The notes beneath the pieces were generated by a model, which made no database searches, was not told where the DNA came from, and worked only from the letters and a program-made list of their open reading frames with translations. This document shows, one piece after another, positions 52,923 to 61,713 of a DNA stretch of 64,000 bases. The position numbers and the translations under genes are program-made. Origin of the DNA: Muribaculaceae bacterium (GTDB taxonomy: Bacteria; Bacteroidota; Bacteroidia; Bacteroidales; Muribaculaceae). Position 1 is the first letter of the stretch; every line of letters starts with the position of its first letter. Location of the stretch: assembly GCA_009775225.1 (NCBI GenBank), contig VSPE01000007.1:12512-76511 (forward strand), read 5' to 3'.

Positions 52923-53519
52923 TTAGATAGACTTTTTTGTTCCGGCAGTCACGCGGTCGGGGTTGCTCGCAATAAACGCTTTCCAGGATGAAGCGCCTTT
53001 GGCAACTGCCGGCTTTGCCGATTCGTAGAAGTGGCAGAGTGCGGCTCCGAGAGCGTCGGTGGCGTCGAGTTTCGGGTGAATGTCTTCTTTCGGGATGTCG
53101 AGTATTCGCCTTAGCATTTCGCTTACCTGCTCTTTTGATGCGGCACCTGTTCCTGTAATGGCCTGCTTTATTTTTCGCGGCTCGTACTCGGTGATAGGTA
53201 CCTGGTGCGATAGCGCTGCAGCCATCGCGACGCCCTGCGCCCTTCCGAGCTTGAGCATACTCTGCACGTTTTTGCCGAAGAACGGGGCTTCGATAGCCAT
53301 TTCATCGGGGCAGTACTGTTCGACGAGCATGGCCACCCGCTCATAGATGCGGGCAAGACGCATGTAATGGTCGCCGATTTTGGAAAGCTCGATTACTCCC
53401 ATCGCAATCATGGCCGGTTTCTTGCCGTAGATGCCGAGAATACCGTAGCCCATGACGTTGGTGCCGGGGTCGATGCCTATTATTATCCGGTCTGCCTGTT
53501 TTACGTTGTTCGTTATCAT
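52923..53519 (-). CDS. ruvC: Holliday junction resolvase
   Basis: The 198-residue enzyme has the acidic catalytic residues Asp17 (GIDPGTN), Glu77 (AIEAPFF), Asp152 and Asp155 ([15 protein letters not shown]). It cuts Holliday junctions with RuvAB. The start overlaps the DUF4286 gene by four bases. About ten extra N-terminal residues precede the first strand; a downstream start is possible. Confidence 0.95.
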   Translation of the reverse strand: MITNNVKQADRIIIGIDPGTNVMGYGILGIYGKKPAMIAMGVIELSKIGDHYMRLARIYERVAMLVEQYCPDEMAIEAPFFGKNVQSMLKLGRAQGVAMAAALSHQVPITEYEPRKIKQAITGTGAASKEQVSEMLRRILDIPKEDIHPKLDATDALGAALCHFYESAKPAVAKGASSWKAFIASNPDRVTAGTKKSI

Positions 53520-53851
53520 TTTTTGCTGTGGTCGTATACAACATCAAGCACCGATTCGAACATGCCGACCGCCGGCCCCCACTGTTGCCCTATAACACGG
53601 TACAACTCAGGAAGAATGTCGTGTCTGAAGTCGTCGGCTACTTCTTGTGAGGAGGCACGCATCTGAAGCGCGAAGCTGCGGCTCAGCTGACCGGTGAGAG
53701 TGTTTGTCTCGGGTGTGACACGCACTTCGGTGAGCAGTGCGGAGTGCAGGTCGGAGCTGTCGGCGAGGGGCAGATATACCTCTCGGATAAAGTCGATGAA
53801 CGCGCCTGCGATATTGTCGTCGACACAGAAGGTGGTATTCAGTAAAATCAT
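53516..53851 (-). CDS. DUF4286 family protein
   Basis: This 111-residue cytoplasmic protein fits DUF4286: a start of the type [12 protein letters not shown], then a helix and beta-strands, with [20 protein letters not shown] in the middle. Structures of this small family suggest a ferredoxin-like fold, but no function is known. It begins at 53851, overlapping the glycosyltransferase stop by four bases, and overlaps ruvC at its own end by four bases. Confidence 0.78.
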   Translation of the reverse strand: MILLNTTFCVDDNIAGAFIDFIREVYLPLADSSDLHSALLTEVRVTPETNTLTGQLSRSFALQMRASSQEVADDFRHDILPELYRVIGQQWGPAVGMFESVLDVVYDHSKK

Positions 53852-54600
53852 TGTGAAGCCTTGTTGTTGCGCCTCTTCCACCAGCGGCCCACGAAGCCTA
53901 TATGCTTGGCGGTCGCAGTGAAGAAGCCATAATAATATGTCATAATTCGGAAACGCTCTATAAGCGACGGAAGTTTGTTGCGGGTTGTGATGCCTTCGCT
54001 GAGATAGTCAATCAGCACGGTATCGGTGAGTCCGACGTTGCTGCGCGAGTGCTGGAGGCAGCGGATGCACCACTCGTAGTCGGCGGAGTAGCGGTAATCC
54101 GTATTGTAGAAACCCACAATCCGCTTAAGGGCCACAAATGCCTGGTGACAGACGAGCATGCCGTCGGCAAAACTGCGGTGTGTGAGCTTTTCGGGTGCCG
54201 ACAGATGTCTCGGTGCGAGGTAATTTCCGTTGTTATCTACGATGACGGTTTGGCCGTACACGATGCCGGGATAGTTGTTGTCCTCGATAGCGCGTGCTAT
54301 TGTAGAAAGCGTATCGGGCAAGTGAAACTTGTCGCCGGCGTTGAGGAATATCAGATACCGGCCTTCGGCGCGGCCTATGCCTTTGTTCATGGCGTCGTAT
54401 AGGCCGTTGTCGGGTTCGGATATAACTTTCCGGCGCTCGTTGGAACTGTGTGCTATCAGCTCGAGGGTGGAGTCTTTTGACGCACCGTCGACGATAATGT
54501 GCTCGTAGTCGGTGTATGTCTGGCAGTCGACACTCGCTATAGTACGAGCTATAGTTTCGGCGGCGTTGTAGCACACCGTGATTATTGAAAAAGTGCTCAT
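53848..54600 (-). CDS. Family 2 glycosyltransferase
   Basis: The 250-residue protein is a GT-A fold enzyme. It has FSIITVCYNA at the N terminus, the VDGASKDST nucleotide-binding segment and the SEPDNGLYDAMNKGIGRA region typical of bacterial GT2 enzymes (WcaA-like). The ATG at 54600 overlaps the stop of the 1360-residue gene. No other cell-surface genes lie nearby, so the acceptor is unknown. A link to the large protein is suggested by coupling only. Confidence 0.88.
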   Translation of the reverse strand: MSTFSIITVCYNAAETIARTIASVDCQTYTDYEHIIVDGASKDSTLELIAHSSNERRKVISEPDNGLYDAMNKGIGRAEGRYLIFLNAGDKFHLPDTLSTIARAIEDNNYPGIVYGQTVIVDNNGNYLAPRHLSAPEKLTHRSFADGMLVCHQAFVALKRIVGFYNTDYRYSADYEWCIRCLQHSRSNVGLTDTVLIDYLSEGITTRNKLPSLIERFRIMTYYYGFFTATAKHIGFVGRWWKRRNNKASQ

Positions 54601-57600
54601 ATAGCGGAGTGACATTCGGTGGTGAGTTGTTGTATTTTATACTGGCAATCGGGCGAGGTTTCTTTCACACGCATTGTGACACCGAAGCTCTTGCCGTTGA
54701 TTTTGTCGGCCATGCAGTCGGCGAAGCGCGGGAGGGCTGCGCTTTCGGCAATTTCGTATGTTACGGTATGATGTATCGGCGCATCGTGTACGCGTCGGGG
54801 CATGCTCATAAGATGACCCTGTTCGAGCAGACTCACCTTGTTCGCTCTTTTCCATAGGTTGTTTTTGCTGTCGGCTCCCACAGTGACAAGAGCATCGTCT
54901 TTAGTTGCCAGGGCTACAAACACAGGGCGGTATTGGGTGTTGTATTCGGCTGCGTTGTTTTCGCCTTTCTCATATATCTCGGCAAGGGGAATGCGGAGAG
55001 CCCGCTCGTTGTCGTATGCTATGACAAGGTATGCGTCGCTCATGTCGTGGGGTATGACGAGCGCCTGACGGCAGTCGTTGAAGCCTGGGTCTTTATACAG
55101 GTCTTTTCTGGAGAATACGATATGTTTTTCTCCAATGAAGTACAGGTAGCCGAAAGGCTGTGCGTAGCCCGGCTCGTAGTCATGGAGCACATTCGGGTGC
55201 CAGCGCGAAGTGGAGAGTGTGAGGCTGTCGGCATCGGTCGGGGCAAGACCTTCGGGAGTGCTTTCATTAGACTCCGCTGCAGCCGCCGTCGTTGTGGCGG
55301 GGACGGGTGCAGCTTCGGTGTCGGTGTTGCGGTCGGGCAATTCGGCGAGTTTCTGTGCGCGCTCTTCCTCGCGTTCGCGTACGAAGTTGTCGACGTCGCT
55401 GTCGCGGTATTCGTAAGTGGCCTGGCCACTCTGTCGCACAAACAATCTGCCGTCAAGGAACACGGGTTCGAGCGATTCCGCAATCTCAAAGTAAACGACT
55501 TCTTTTTCGGCATCGTCGTCGATGCACACTTCGATTTTCTTTACGGTGGCTTTATCGAAGGTGCTGTTTATGAGGTTGTCGAGGTAGTTTACGAGGTTGC
55601 CGGCAGACTTGATTTTTCCGCTTATGCGCCTGTACTGCATGGTGTGACGCTCAAAGTATTTAAAGTCGTCGTGCATTCCGACTTCGTAGCCGTTGTCGTT
55701 TACGCCTATATAAAGGCGGCCGCCTTTGGCATTTAGCATGCCGGCAATGCGGCTGAGGATGTGGAACTGCTGCGCCTCGGGGTCTTCGCGCATGCCTTTT
55801 CCGGGGGTGGTGGCGGGATATACTATCGAGGTCTTGAACTCGAGGTATTTCGATTCGGAGCCGTAATACTTTCCTTTGCGGTTCTCGTTGTTTACGTTTA
55901 GCTTCTTCTTGATTTCCTGTACGATATCGGATGCAATTACAGAAGTTCCGTCGGCATCGGCGCGGTTGAGCATGTTGTAGCTGAGCACCATTCCGGCGAG
56001 CACGCCTTCAAGTTCGTTGGCCGGAGCGGCGGCAGTGGCATACAGGTCGCCGTTGCGGTCGGATTGTCCGAGCCACGAAACCATTTCGAGGCGGTGGTAT
56101 ATCATGCGCAGCAACGGGTCGGAGTCCGACGCGGCGGAAAGGGCGGCAAGCGAGTCGGCGTCGATGCGGCTGTTGATTGCGTAGTACTGGTGCTGGGAGA
56201 GCAGGGCTGCATGAGTTGCAAGCCTTTCGGCTAATTCCGTGTCGGAAATAAGAAGAGCGAGGAGACGGCCGTAGCGTAGATAGTCGTAGGCTTTGATAAG
56301 GTCGGTTTCGGCGATAGCCTTGAAACGCAGTATGCCGATAATCTCGCGGACGTCGCCGGTCGACATTATTTCATCCATATCGCGGCTTAGCTCTGAGTTG
56401 TCTTCCGCTTCGGGTTCGCTCTGGTCTATGCCATACAATAGATTTGCAAAAGCCTGGCTCTTGTCGAATTTGTCGGCGGGGTCGTCGGCGGGGCCTGTGA
56501 TATATGCGCGGAGTTGACCTTGCTTGCTTGTCTGTATCATACGGCATTTAACGATGTCGCCGATATTGTAAGAAGCGTCAGGGTCTTTTTCAAGGAACAT
56601 GCCAATGCCGGCACGGCTAATGGCGCTGTAGTCACGCTCGTTAATGCCGGCTACGATAACTATGTACTCGTTGTCGAAGTTGAAGTAGCTGTCGATGAAG
56701 TCGTCGATTTCATCTCGCAGCGTAAAGATGTAGGAGCCGTCGGGCCTTACGTCGAGCACGGTGGCAAGGAAGCGCATCGGGGTACCGTCGGCGTGGTGCC
56801 AGGCTTTCTCCGAGGGCTGTTTGAGATTGTAGCCCACAATCTGGTCGCGCTTGAGGATACCTGTTCCCGGTTGGAACTCGGTGCTGTCGATACGGCAAAG
56901 GAAGGTCGGGTTGTTGTCGAAGAAGTCGTCGACGCCTTCGATGACAATATCGACAGCATCGCCGCGCTCGGCTATGTGCATAGGATGCTTGTCGGCGGTA
57001 CGTTCTGTGTCTGATTTTCCTGCGTCGAACAGATTTGTCTCAATGTCGTGCCACCACAGATTGTGCTCGGAGAGCTGGTGCAGACGTTTGCCGGTCATGC
57101 CACGGATACCGTCCAGCAAGATGCGGGGACGCAGCCACGGCATAAGGCCTTCGGGAATTACGTTGTCGGCGATGTCGTGTCGGTTGCTGTGTTCAAGCGA
57201 GAGACCGTCGGCCGAGACAGTGAAATCGACATAGCCGTTGCTGTATCGGTGTGTGGAAGTGAGGCGCGCCATGAAGTCGCCTTCCGGCATTACTGCGGCC
57301 TCGGTCATCATCATCATAGGTTCTTTCAGCTGCGCGTACTTGAGGCGCATGTTGAGCGACGCTCCCATAAGCGCAAGGAACGACTTGGAGAGGAGAGCCT
57401 CGCTATAAAGAGGACGCAGCAGCGACACATAGCGGAAAAAGAGCGATTCAGTGCGGCTACGGTCTACATCGCCGTTCTCACCTTCGGCGAGAATGAGCTG
57501 AAGGGCGATTGCGGTGATTATGGCTTCGAGCAGAGTCTTCTGGCTTCGGGTCTCGGCGAGGGGCAGAGTATCGACCTCGGTACGTGCCCGGCTTACATAT

Positions 57601-58682
57601 ATCTTGAACTGCTCCACGAAGGCGCTTCTGAAAGGCTCTCTCTTCCAATTCTCGAGGTCGCGGCCGAATATGCTTTCGAAGATACGGTTGAGGTAGTCGG
57701 CTACTTTCTGCGGATAGAGTCTGAAGATGAGCATGAGTACGGCGAACTGCTGGGCTGGGTGGTATAGATACCCGGAGCGCCTCAGCTTGTCGAGGATACT
57801 CTCCACATAGGCATCCTGGTCGCCTCGTGCTATCACGGCGAGGGTGTCGAGGTAGGGGTCTATGCTTTCCACCATATCGGTGAGTCGCTGGCGGAGCGAC
57901 ATTCGGTTTTCGGCTGATACAGCGTTCAGGTATCCTGAGCCTTCAAGCAGGAATAGGAGACTGTTGCGGAAGGCTGCCAACATGGCTCGACAGGCTCTGT
58001 ACTGCCGGTGTATCCCGGGGCGTGCGAGCCATTCGGGCAGGAGTTGCAGTATAGTATGTGCAGCATTGAGAAGCCAAAGCGGATTTTTTGCTTTTACTTC
58101 TGCCAGAACAGGCTCAAGCTCGGGCGCGTTTCGGATAAGGCGGAGGAGATAGTGGCTTACAAACGAACGCAGACCTATGGTCTGAGCTATTTCTTCGGGG
58201 CTGAAATAGGGTAGTTTGGCTCCTTCGTCGACACGCACCATTGAGTAGCCGTTGGGGCTTAGAGTGGTGAACTTACACCTAATACGCTGGTTCTTGGCAA
58301 GAAGACCGTCGGGTTCGTTCAAACGATAAAAAATGCCGTATCTATCGCGAATCATATACGGCTCTTCGGCCGGCTTGGCAGGTACAAAAATCACATCGCA
58401 CTCAAATGTGCCACCGGCAGCAAAAGTATTGTTGTAAAGCTCGTAAACGTAGGGGGGGGTAATATGGGTAAGCACCGGCAATCCTTTTTCATCGATACCT
58501 TTTACACGACATCTTAGTTCCGACGGTTGCCTGTAAGCCTCCGAGCGCTGAAATGGCAGCTTGGCAAGCCTTACAAGTGTTTCGTCCCCGTCGGGGCCTT
58601 CGGCATACAATAAAAAATTTTCATCAAACGGTGTGCCCGGCAATAGCCTGAACTCGTAGGCGTGGTCAATCTCGTAAATCAT
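54597..58682 (-). CDS. Large protein with S1-like beta modules and an AlbA_2 (Schlafen-type) domain
   Basis: This 1361-residue protein starts at the ATG 58682; a TTG 15 bases upstream is less likely. Its long N-terminal part (to about 900) contains several segments like OB/S1 modules: LRCRVKGIDEKGLPVLTH, RCKFTTLSPNGYSMVRV, FLATVLDVRPDGSYIFTL and KCRMIQTSKQGQLRAYI. Residues about 940-1100 are an AlbA_2 (divergent AAA_4, Schlafen-related) domain with YLEFKTSIVYP and GGRLYIGVNDNGYEVG. An Ala/Thr/Glu linker and a further domain of about 220 residues follow. No signal peptide is seen. The protein probably binds RNA or DNA. Its operon includes a glycosyltransferase, DUF4286, ruvC and ligA. Confidence 0.8.
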   Translation of the reverse strand: MIYEIDHAYEFRLLPGTPFDENFLLYAEGPDGDETLVRLAKLPFQRSEAYRQPSELRCRVKGIDEKGLPVLTHITPPYVYELYNNTFAAGGTFECDVIFVPAKPAEEPYMIRDRYGIFYRLNEPDGLLAKNQRIRCKFTTLSPNGYSMVRVDEGAKLPYFSPEEIAQTIGLRSFVSHYLLRLIRNAPELEPVLAEVKAKNPLWLLNAAHTILQLLPEWLARPGIHRQYRACRAMLAAFRNSLLFLLEGSGYLNAVSAENRMSLRQRLTDMVESIDPYLDTLAVIARGDQDAYVESILDKLRRSGYLYHPAQQFAVLMLIFRLYPQKVADYLNRIFESIFGRDLENWKREPFRSAFVEQFKIYVSRARTEVDTLPLAETRSQKTLLEAIITAIALQLILAEGENGDVDRSRTESLFFRYVSLLRPLYSEALLSKSFLALMGASLNMRLKYAQLKEPMMMMTEAAVMPEGDFMARLTSTHRYSNGYVDFTVSADGLSLEHSNRHDIADNVIPEGLMPWLRPRILLDGIRGMTGKRLHQLSEHNLWWHDIETNLFDAGKSDTERTADKHPMHIAERGDAVDIVIEGVDDFFDNNPTFLCRIDSTEFQPGTGILKRDQIVGYNLKQPSEKAWHHADGTPMRFLATVLDVRPDGSYIFTLRDEIDDFIDSYFNFDNEYIVIVAGINERDYSAISRAGIGMFLEKDPDASYNIGDIVKCRMIQTSKQGQLRAYITGPADDPADKFDKSQAFANLLYGIDQSEPEAEDNSELSRDMDEIMSTGDVREIIGILRFKAIAETDLIKAYDYLRYGRLLALLISDTELAERLATHAALLSQHQYYAINSRIDADSLAALSAASDSDPLLRMIYHRLEMVSWLGQSDRNGDLYATAAAPANELEGVLAGMVLSYNMLNRADADGTSVIASDIVQEIKKKLNVNNENRKGKYYGSESKYLEFKTSIVYPATTPGKGMREDPEAQQFHILSRIAGMLNAKGGRLYIGVNDNGYEVGMHDDFKYFERHTMQYRRISGKIKSAGNLVNYLDNLINSTFDKATVKKIEVCIDDDAEKEVVYFEIAESLEPVFLDGRLFVRQSGQATYEYRDSDVDNFVREREEERAQKLAELPDRNTDTEAAPVPATTTAAAAESNESTPEGLAPTDADSLTLSTSRWHPNVLHDYEPGYAQPFGYLYFIGEKHIVFSRKDLYKDPGFNDCRQALVIPHDMSDAYLVIAYDNERALRIPLAEIYEKGENNAAEYNTQYRPVFVALATKDDALVTVGADSKNNLWKRANKVSLLEQGHLMSMPRRVHDAPIHHTVTYEIAESAALPRFADCMADKINGKSFGVTMRVKETSPDCQYKIQQLTTECHSAI

Positions 58683-58704
58683 AATGCAATTAATCAAATT
58701 TTGA

Positions 58705-58736
58705 CAAATTTACGAAATATATAATGTCGCGACAAA
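58705..58736 (-). promoter_or_regulatory. Promoter of the large-protein operon
   Basis: TTTG (58733-58736), exactly 20 bases and TAAATTTG (58705-58712) match the Bacteroidota consensus on the minus strand. Transcription starts near 58701, about 19 bases before the ATG. Confidence 0.75.
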
Positions 58737-58783
58737 CCTTTTTGTTTTTTTAGCAAAGGGCAAAATAAGCAGAAACAGACCCG

Positions 58784-59320
58784 CTATTTGCTTCGAGCTT
58801 GTGATAGTCGCGAGACTTTTTTACGAACATTTCTCCAAGCTGAAAGAAGGCCGGGAGACAGTTCTCCATATTGCATCATGTCCATTTCATGTTGCAGCTC
58901 GGAGAGCAGTTCGGGAAAATGGCGGCATACAGCAAAGGATTGCTTAAGGCAGAGCGCCCTAATGGCGTATGGAGCGGTGGAGTTGATGTTCGACAGGCAA
59001 AAGTCGAGATAGTCGGTACGAGTGACATCGGCTGTGTCGGGAATGTTCTCGAGGAGCGTGAGCAAAAGACGTTGCTTGCCCATGTGCTGTGTTGCCAGAA
59101 GGCTGTCGATGAGAATGTCGCGCCTTGGCGCCAGCCATTTCAAGTCGGCGGCAGGCAGATGCGTGAAAGCCCACAAGGCATTGTAGGCCACTCTGTCATC
59201 GTTGTGCTTAATCATAGAAAATAGAGTGGTCTTGGCCTCATTATTGCCTGTGCACGCCGTGCTTATGTCTGCAATTACGATGCGAGACAGTCTTTGCCGC
59301 AGAGTTTCTTCGATAATCAT
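58784..59320 (-). CDS. HEAT-like repeat protein of unknown function
   Basis: The 178-residue protein is almost entirely helical, with repeated paired helices such as NDDRVAYNALWAFTHLP and HMGKQRLLLTLLENIP, suggesting HEAT-type repeats. I do not recognise a specific family. The ATG at 59320 is used; a longer frame adds 14 residues. A TACATTTG element ends nine bases before the start. It precedes the promoter of the large-protein gene. Confidence 0.65.
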   Translation of the reverse strand: MIIEETLRQRLSRIVIADISTACTGNNEAKTTLFSMIKHNDDRVAYNALWAFTHLPAADLKWLAPRRDILIDSLLATQHMGKQRLLLTLLENIPDTADVTRTDYLDFCLSNINSTAPYAIRALCLKQSFAVCRHFPELLSELQHEMDMMQYGELSPGLLSAWRNVRKKVSRLSQARSK

Positions 59321-59329
59321 ATTCGGGGA

Positions 59330-59337
59330 CAAATGTA
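59330..59337 (-). promoter_or_regulatory. Putative -7 element of the HEAT-like gene
   Basis: TACATTTG on the minus strand fits TAnnTTTG nine bases before the start codon. No clear -33 element was seen. Confidence 0.4.
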
Positions 59338-59444
59338 GCAATAATCTTTGTAAACTGTGCATTAAGCACGGTAGCTATAACGGATAATTTGTGGCAGCCT
59401 TGACCTATTTATTCTTTCGGAGTAGAAATCTCGCGATTTATTTT

Positions 59445-59452
59445 TAATTTTG
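59445..59452 (+). promoter_or_regulatory. Putative -7 element of the DUF4493-like gene
   Basis: TAATTTTG fits TAnnTTTG and lies 26 bases before the ATG at 59479. A TTTG at the expected distance is absent. Confidence 0.4.
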
Positions 59453-59478
59453 CAATCAATAATTAAAAATTGAACTAT

Positions 59479-59871
59479 ATGAAAAATCTTCTTTATATCA
59501 TAGGTCCTTTTCTATGTCTTGCCTTGTGGGGCTGCAGTTCTGATGAACCGAAAATTGATAATTCCACCGGCTGCCTTATCGTTAATCTCCAACAGGACGG
59601 GGAAGATGATATAGATTTTTCAGAATATAGCGTTGCGATTATACCCGAGAAAGGATATATTCCCAGCGCTCCGATAAAAGATATTGAATGGCCTGTAGAA
59701 GTATATGTAGGCACTTATACTATCGCAGCCGCATCGCCAAAAGTTTCTGAAACAGAAACGACAGAATCATGGTATTATGGAGAGGTCAAAGATGTTAAAG
59801 TCTTAAAAGACCATACGACTGAAGTGACCATTACATTAACCCTAACCGAATATCCGAAAGCTGATTTGTAA
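59479..59871 (+). CDS. Small lipoprotein resembling DUF4493 proteins
   Basis: This 130-residue protein has a lipoprotein signal peptide with the lipobox LWGC (Cys18). The mature part is beta-rich and begins like DUF4493 surface proteins (STGCLIVNLQQDGED, then FSEYSVAIIP). It is short for that family, which is often longer, so it may be a single-domain form. It is followed after about 115 bases by an IS3-family element, which does not interrupt it. Confidence 0.65.
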   Translation: MKNLLYIIGPFLCLALWGCSSDEPKIDNSTGCLIVNLQQDGEDDIDFSEYSVAIIPEKGYIPSAPIKDIEWPVEVYVGTYTIAAASPKVSETETTESWYYGEVKDVKVLKDHTTEVTITLTLTEYPKADL

Positions 59872-59991
59872 ATCACATTCATCTTTTCAGCTTCCTCGGT
59901 CGGTGGCAAAAGTCAGCTTACTCACCTCACTCCGCCCTCCGTTTTATAGAGTCAAACCGAAATTATGATGCCTCGATTTAATGAAATGAAC

Positions 59992-60029
59992 TGCACCCCA
60001 AAAGTTAGACACAAAACTTTTGGGGTGCA
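59992..60029. repeat. 14-bp perfect inverted repeat at the IS left end
   Basis: The arms TGCACCCCAAAAGT and ACTTTTGGGGTGCA surround a 10-base loop. In a transcript this would be a stable hairpin just before the orfA ATG at 60032. It could block translation of read-through transcripts, a known safeguard in IS elements. Confidence 0.75.
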
Positions 60030-60031
60030 TT

Positions 60032-60550
60032 ATGTATAGACACCACACATTTGAAGAACGGCTACTAGTAGTAGGCAGAATTAAATTAGGCGAACCACTC
60101 GAAAGGCTTTGCCGAGAAGAACGGCTTGACAAAAAGATGGTGCGTCAATGGCATCTCCGTTATCAAAAATACGGAGAAGAAGGGTTGCGGGGGACACGGT
60201 CCTACTACTACTCGAAAAAAGAAAAGATAAAAATTGTAGAGGAATATCTGGCAAAAGGCTTACCTTTGCAAGAGATATGTCTGCGTTATGATTTAAATCG
60301 ATCGACAATCCAGACATGGATGCGAAAGATACGTCAGGGCATATCACTTGAAAACAGACGACGAGGACGTCCACCCAAAGCCCCCATGTCAAGACCAAAG
60401 AAAAAAGCACCACAGACCGAACTTGAGAAGCTTCAGGCAGAGAATCTCCGCCTGCGGGCTGAGAATGCGCTGCTAAAAAAAGTGAAGGCCTTAGTCGAGG
60501 AAGAGAAAGCCCGGGCACGGCTCAATGGGCAAAAGCCATCGACGAACTAA
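60032..60550 (+). CDS. IS3-family transposase OrfA
   Basis: The 172-residue protein has two helix-turn-helix regions (EERLLVVGRIKLGEPLERL; LPLQEICLRYDLNRSTIQTW) and a C-terminal leucine-zipper coiled coil (ELEKLQAENLRLRAENALLK). The ATG at 60032 follows the end-proximal hairpin. Seven adenines at 60475-60481 occur as CTA-AAA-AAA-G in frame, a -1 slippery site leading into OrfB. Confidence 0.88.
   Translation: MYRHHTFEERLLVVGRIKLGEPLERLCREERLDKKMVRQWHLRYQKYGEEGLRGTRSYYYSKKEKIKIVEEYLAKGLPLQEICLRYDLNRSTIQTWMRKIRQGISLENRRRGRPPKAPMSRPKKKAPQTELEKLQAENLRLRAENALLKKVKALVEEEKARARLNGQKPSTN
60475..60481 (+). other. -1 frameshift site between orfA and orfB
   Basis: A_AAA_AAA in the orfA frame allows -1 slippage. 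The -1 frame stays open from 60475 to 61374 and runs directly into OrfB, giving an OrfAB fusion. This matches the programmed frameshifts of IS3-family elements. Confidence 0.75.
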
Positions 60551-60582
60551 GGTCGGAATATCCTCTTGACATTCTTTTACAG

Positions 60583-61374
60583 TTGAGAAAGATGGCTCGT
60601 TCCGTGTTCTACTATCATCTGAAGCGCTTAAAGGCGCAAGATAAATATGCCGATGAAAAAGAGATTATCAGATCAATCTTTCATGAGCATAAGGGCCGTT
60701 ATGGCTATCGCCGTGTAACCTCTGAAATGCGCAACCGGAATCATATTCTGAATCACAAGACAGTTCAGCGCCTTATGACACAAATGGGGCTGAAAAGCCA
60801 AATCCGCAAAGTGCGCTACCGTTCATATAAAGGAGATATCGGACGCATTGCGCCAAACATCATCAACCGGGACTTTGCCGCATCTGCTCCAAACCGCAAA
60901 TGGGCTACTGATGTGACACAAATAAACATAGGGGCTGAAAAGCTGTATCTGTCACCCATTCTTGACATGTTCAACGGAGAGATAATCTCATATAACATAT
61001 CCAGATTTCCAAATCTTGAACAGATATATGATATGCATGACAAAGCTTTTGCACGTTTTGATTGTCTTGACGGTCTTATCCTGCATTCCAATCAAGGCTG
61101 GCAATATCAGCATCACGGTTACCGTAAACGGCTTGAAGAACATGGCATTATACAAAGTATGTCCAGAAAAGGCAACTGTCTCGACAACGCAATGGACGAG
61201 AACTTCTTCGGCATCATGAAATCTGAACTTCTGTATGCTGAGAAATTTGAATCGGCAGAAGCCTTTATAAAGGCTTTGGAGGAATATATCGATTATTATA
61301 ACAATATTAGAATTAAATCCCGGTTAAATGGAAAGAGCCCGGTAAATTACCGAACTCTTTCTCTAATCGGATAG
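60583..61374 (+). CDS. IS3-family transposase OrfB, catalytic Asp replaced by Asn
   Basis: This integrase-core protein (about 264 residues, preceded by about 36 more in the -1 frame) has an HTH_21-type region (FHEHKGRYGYRRVTSEMR), the first Asp in WATDVTQ, and the Glu in DNAMDENFFGIMKSE. The second Asp, normally in HSDQG, is Asn in HSNQGWQYQ (codon AAT). The DDE triad is therefore broken and this copy is probably unable to transpose itself. The initiation codon shown is TTG, so the natural product is OrfAB by frameshift. Confidence 0.88.
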   Translation: MRKMARSVFYYHLKRLKAQDKYADEKEIIRSIFHEHKGRYGYRRVTSEMRNRNHILNHKTVQRLMTQMGLKSQIRKVRYRSYKGDIGRIAPNIINRDFAASAPNRKWATDVTQINIGAEKLYLSPILDMFNGEIISYNISRFPNLEQIYDMHDKAFARFDCLDGLILHSNQGWQYQHHGYRKRLEEHGIIQSMSRKGNCLDNAMDENFFGIMKSELLYAEKFESAEAFIKALEEYIDYYNNIRIKSRLNGKSPVNYRTLSLIG

Positions 61375-61408
61375 TCTATAACCCGTCCAACTTTTTGGGG
61401 GCACTTCA

Positions 61409-61603
61409 AAATAAGGGGCTTGAGACCTCAATGATAGAGCAACAGCGGATTTTAACTAGGAGTACAGACAAATAACTCTTGCTTATGGAGTGTCGGAGCC
61501 CCAGACAGCTACTACATCAATGATTTCTCCAAACAAACCAACAAACGATTTGCGTTATTTGTGTCGTTTTGGGTGGGCCAACCCTTTTTAGAAGTTTATA
61601 CAT
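61409..61603. other. Gene-free stretch between the IS and the tRNA-Ser remnant
   Basis: No gene, RNA or repeat can be supported in these 195 bases. With the tRNA remnant and the flank beyond it, the gap from the end of the IS transposase to the next gene is 540 bases. Confidence 0.4.
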
Positions 61604-61609
61604 AAAAAA

Positions 61610-61645
61610 GCTGAGCGGCGCCTTTTTATTGGGTTGCCGTTCAGC
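61610..61645 (-). terminator. Terminator-like hairpin after the tRNA-Ser remnant
   Basis: GCTGAACGGC and GCCGCTCAGC (one mismatch) flank a loop of about 16 bases and are followed on the minus strand by TTTTTT. It looks like the original terminator of the tRNA gene, retained beside its 3' part. Confidence 0.65.
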
Positions 61646-61655
61646 CTTTTGTGCG

Positions 61656-61713
61656 CGGAGCGACCGAGATTCGAACTCGGGAGCCGGTTTTGCCGACTAC
61701 ACGCTTTCCAGGC
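61656..61713 (-). pseudogene. 3' part of a tRNA-Ser (GGA) gene, probable attachment site
   Basis: On the minus strand the sequence matches a tRNA-Ser from the anticodon loop (CTGGAAA, anticodon GGA) through a long variable arm (GTCGG-CAAAA-CCGGC), T arm (CCGAG-TTCGAAT-CTCGG), acceptor 3' strand and discriminator G. Its 5' half is missing: the expected anticodon-stem strand is replaced by unrelated sequence. Integrases commonly use such 3' ends of tRNA genes, leaving a fragment at the far border. No intact copy is in the window. Confidence 0.8.

Larger units (their letters stand above)
59987..61408 (+). mobile_element. IS3-family insertion sequence (1422 bp)
   Basis: The element is bounded by 24-base imperfect inverted repeats (20 of 24 identical): left 59987-60010, right 61385-61408, both starting TGAA. 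AAA flanks both sides and may be the 3-bp target duplication. It contains two overlapping reading frames joined by a -1 frameshift window. A 14-bp perfect inverted repeat at 59992-60029 lies next to the left end. Confidence 0.9.

Noticed and set aside
60081..60518. Minus-strand open frame within the IS element
   Set aside because: It is antisense to orfA, which has clear HTH and zipper features. No independent support.
61656..61713. Functional tRNA-Ser
   Set aside because: The D arm, 5' acceptor strand and 5' anticodon stem are missing, so it cannot fold as a complete tRNA.
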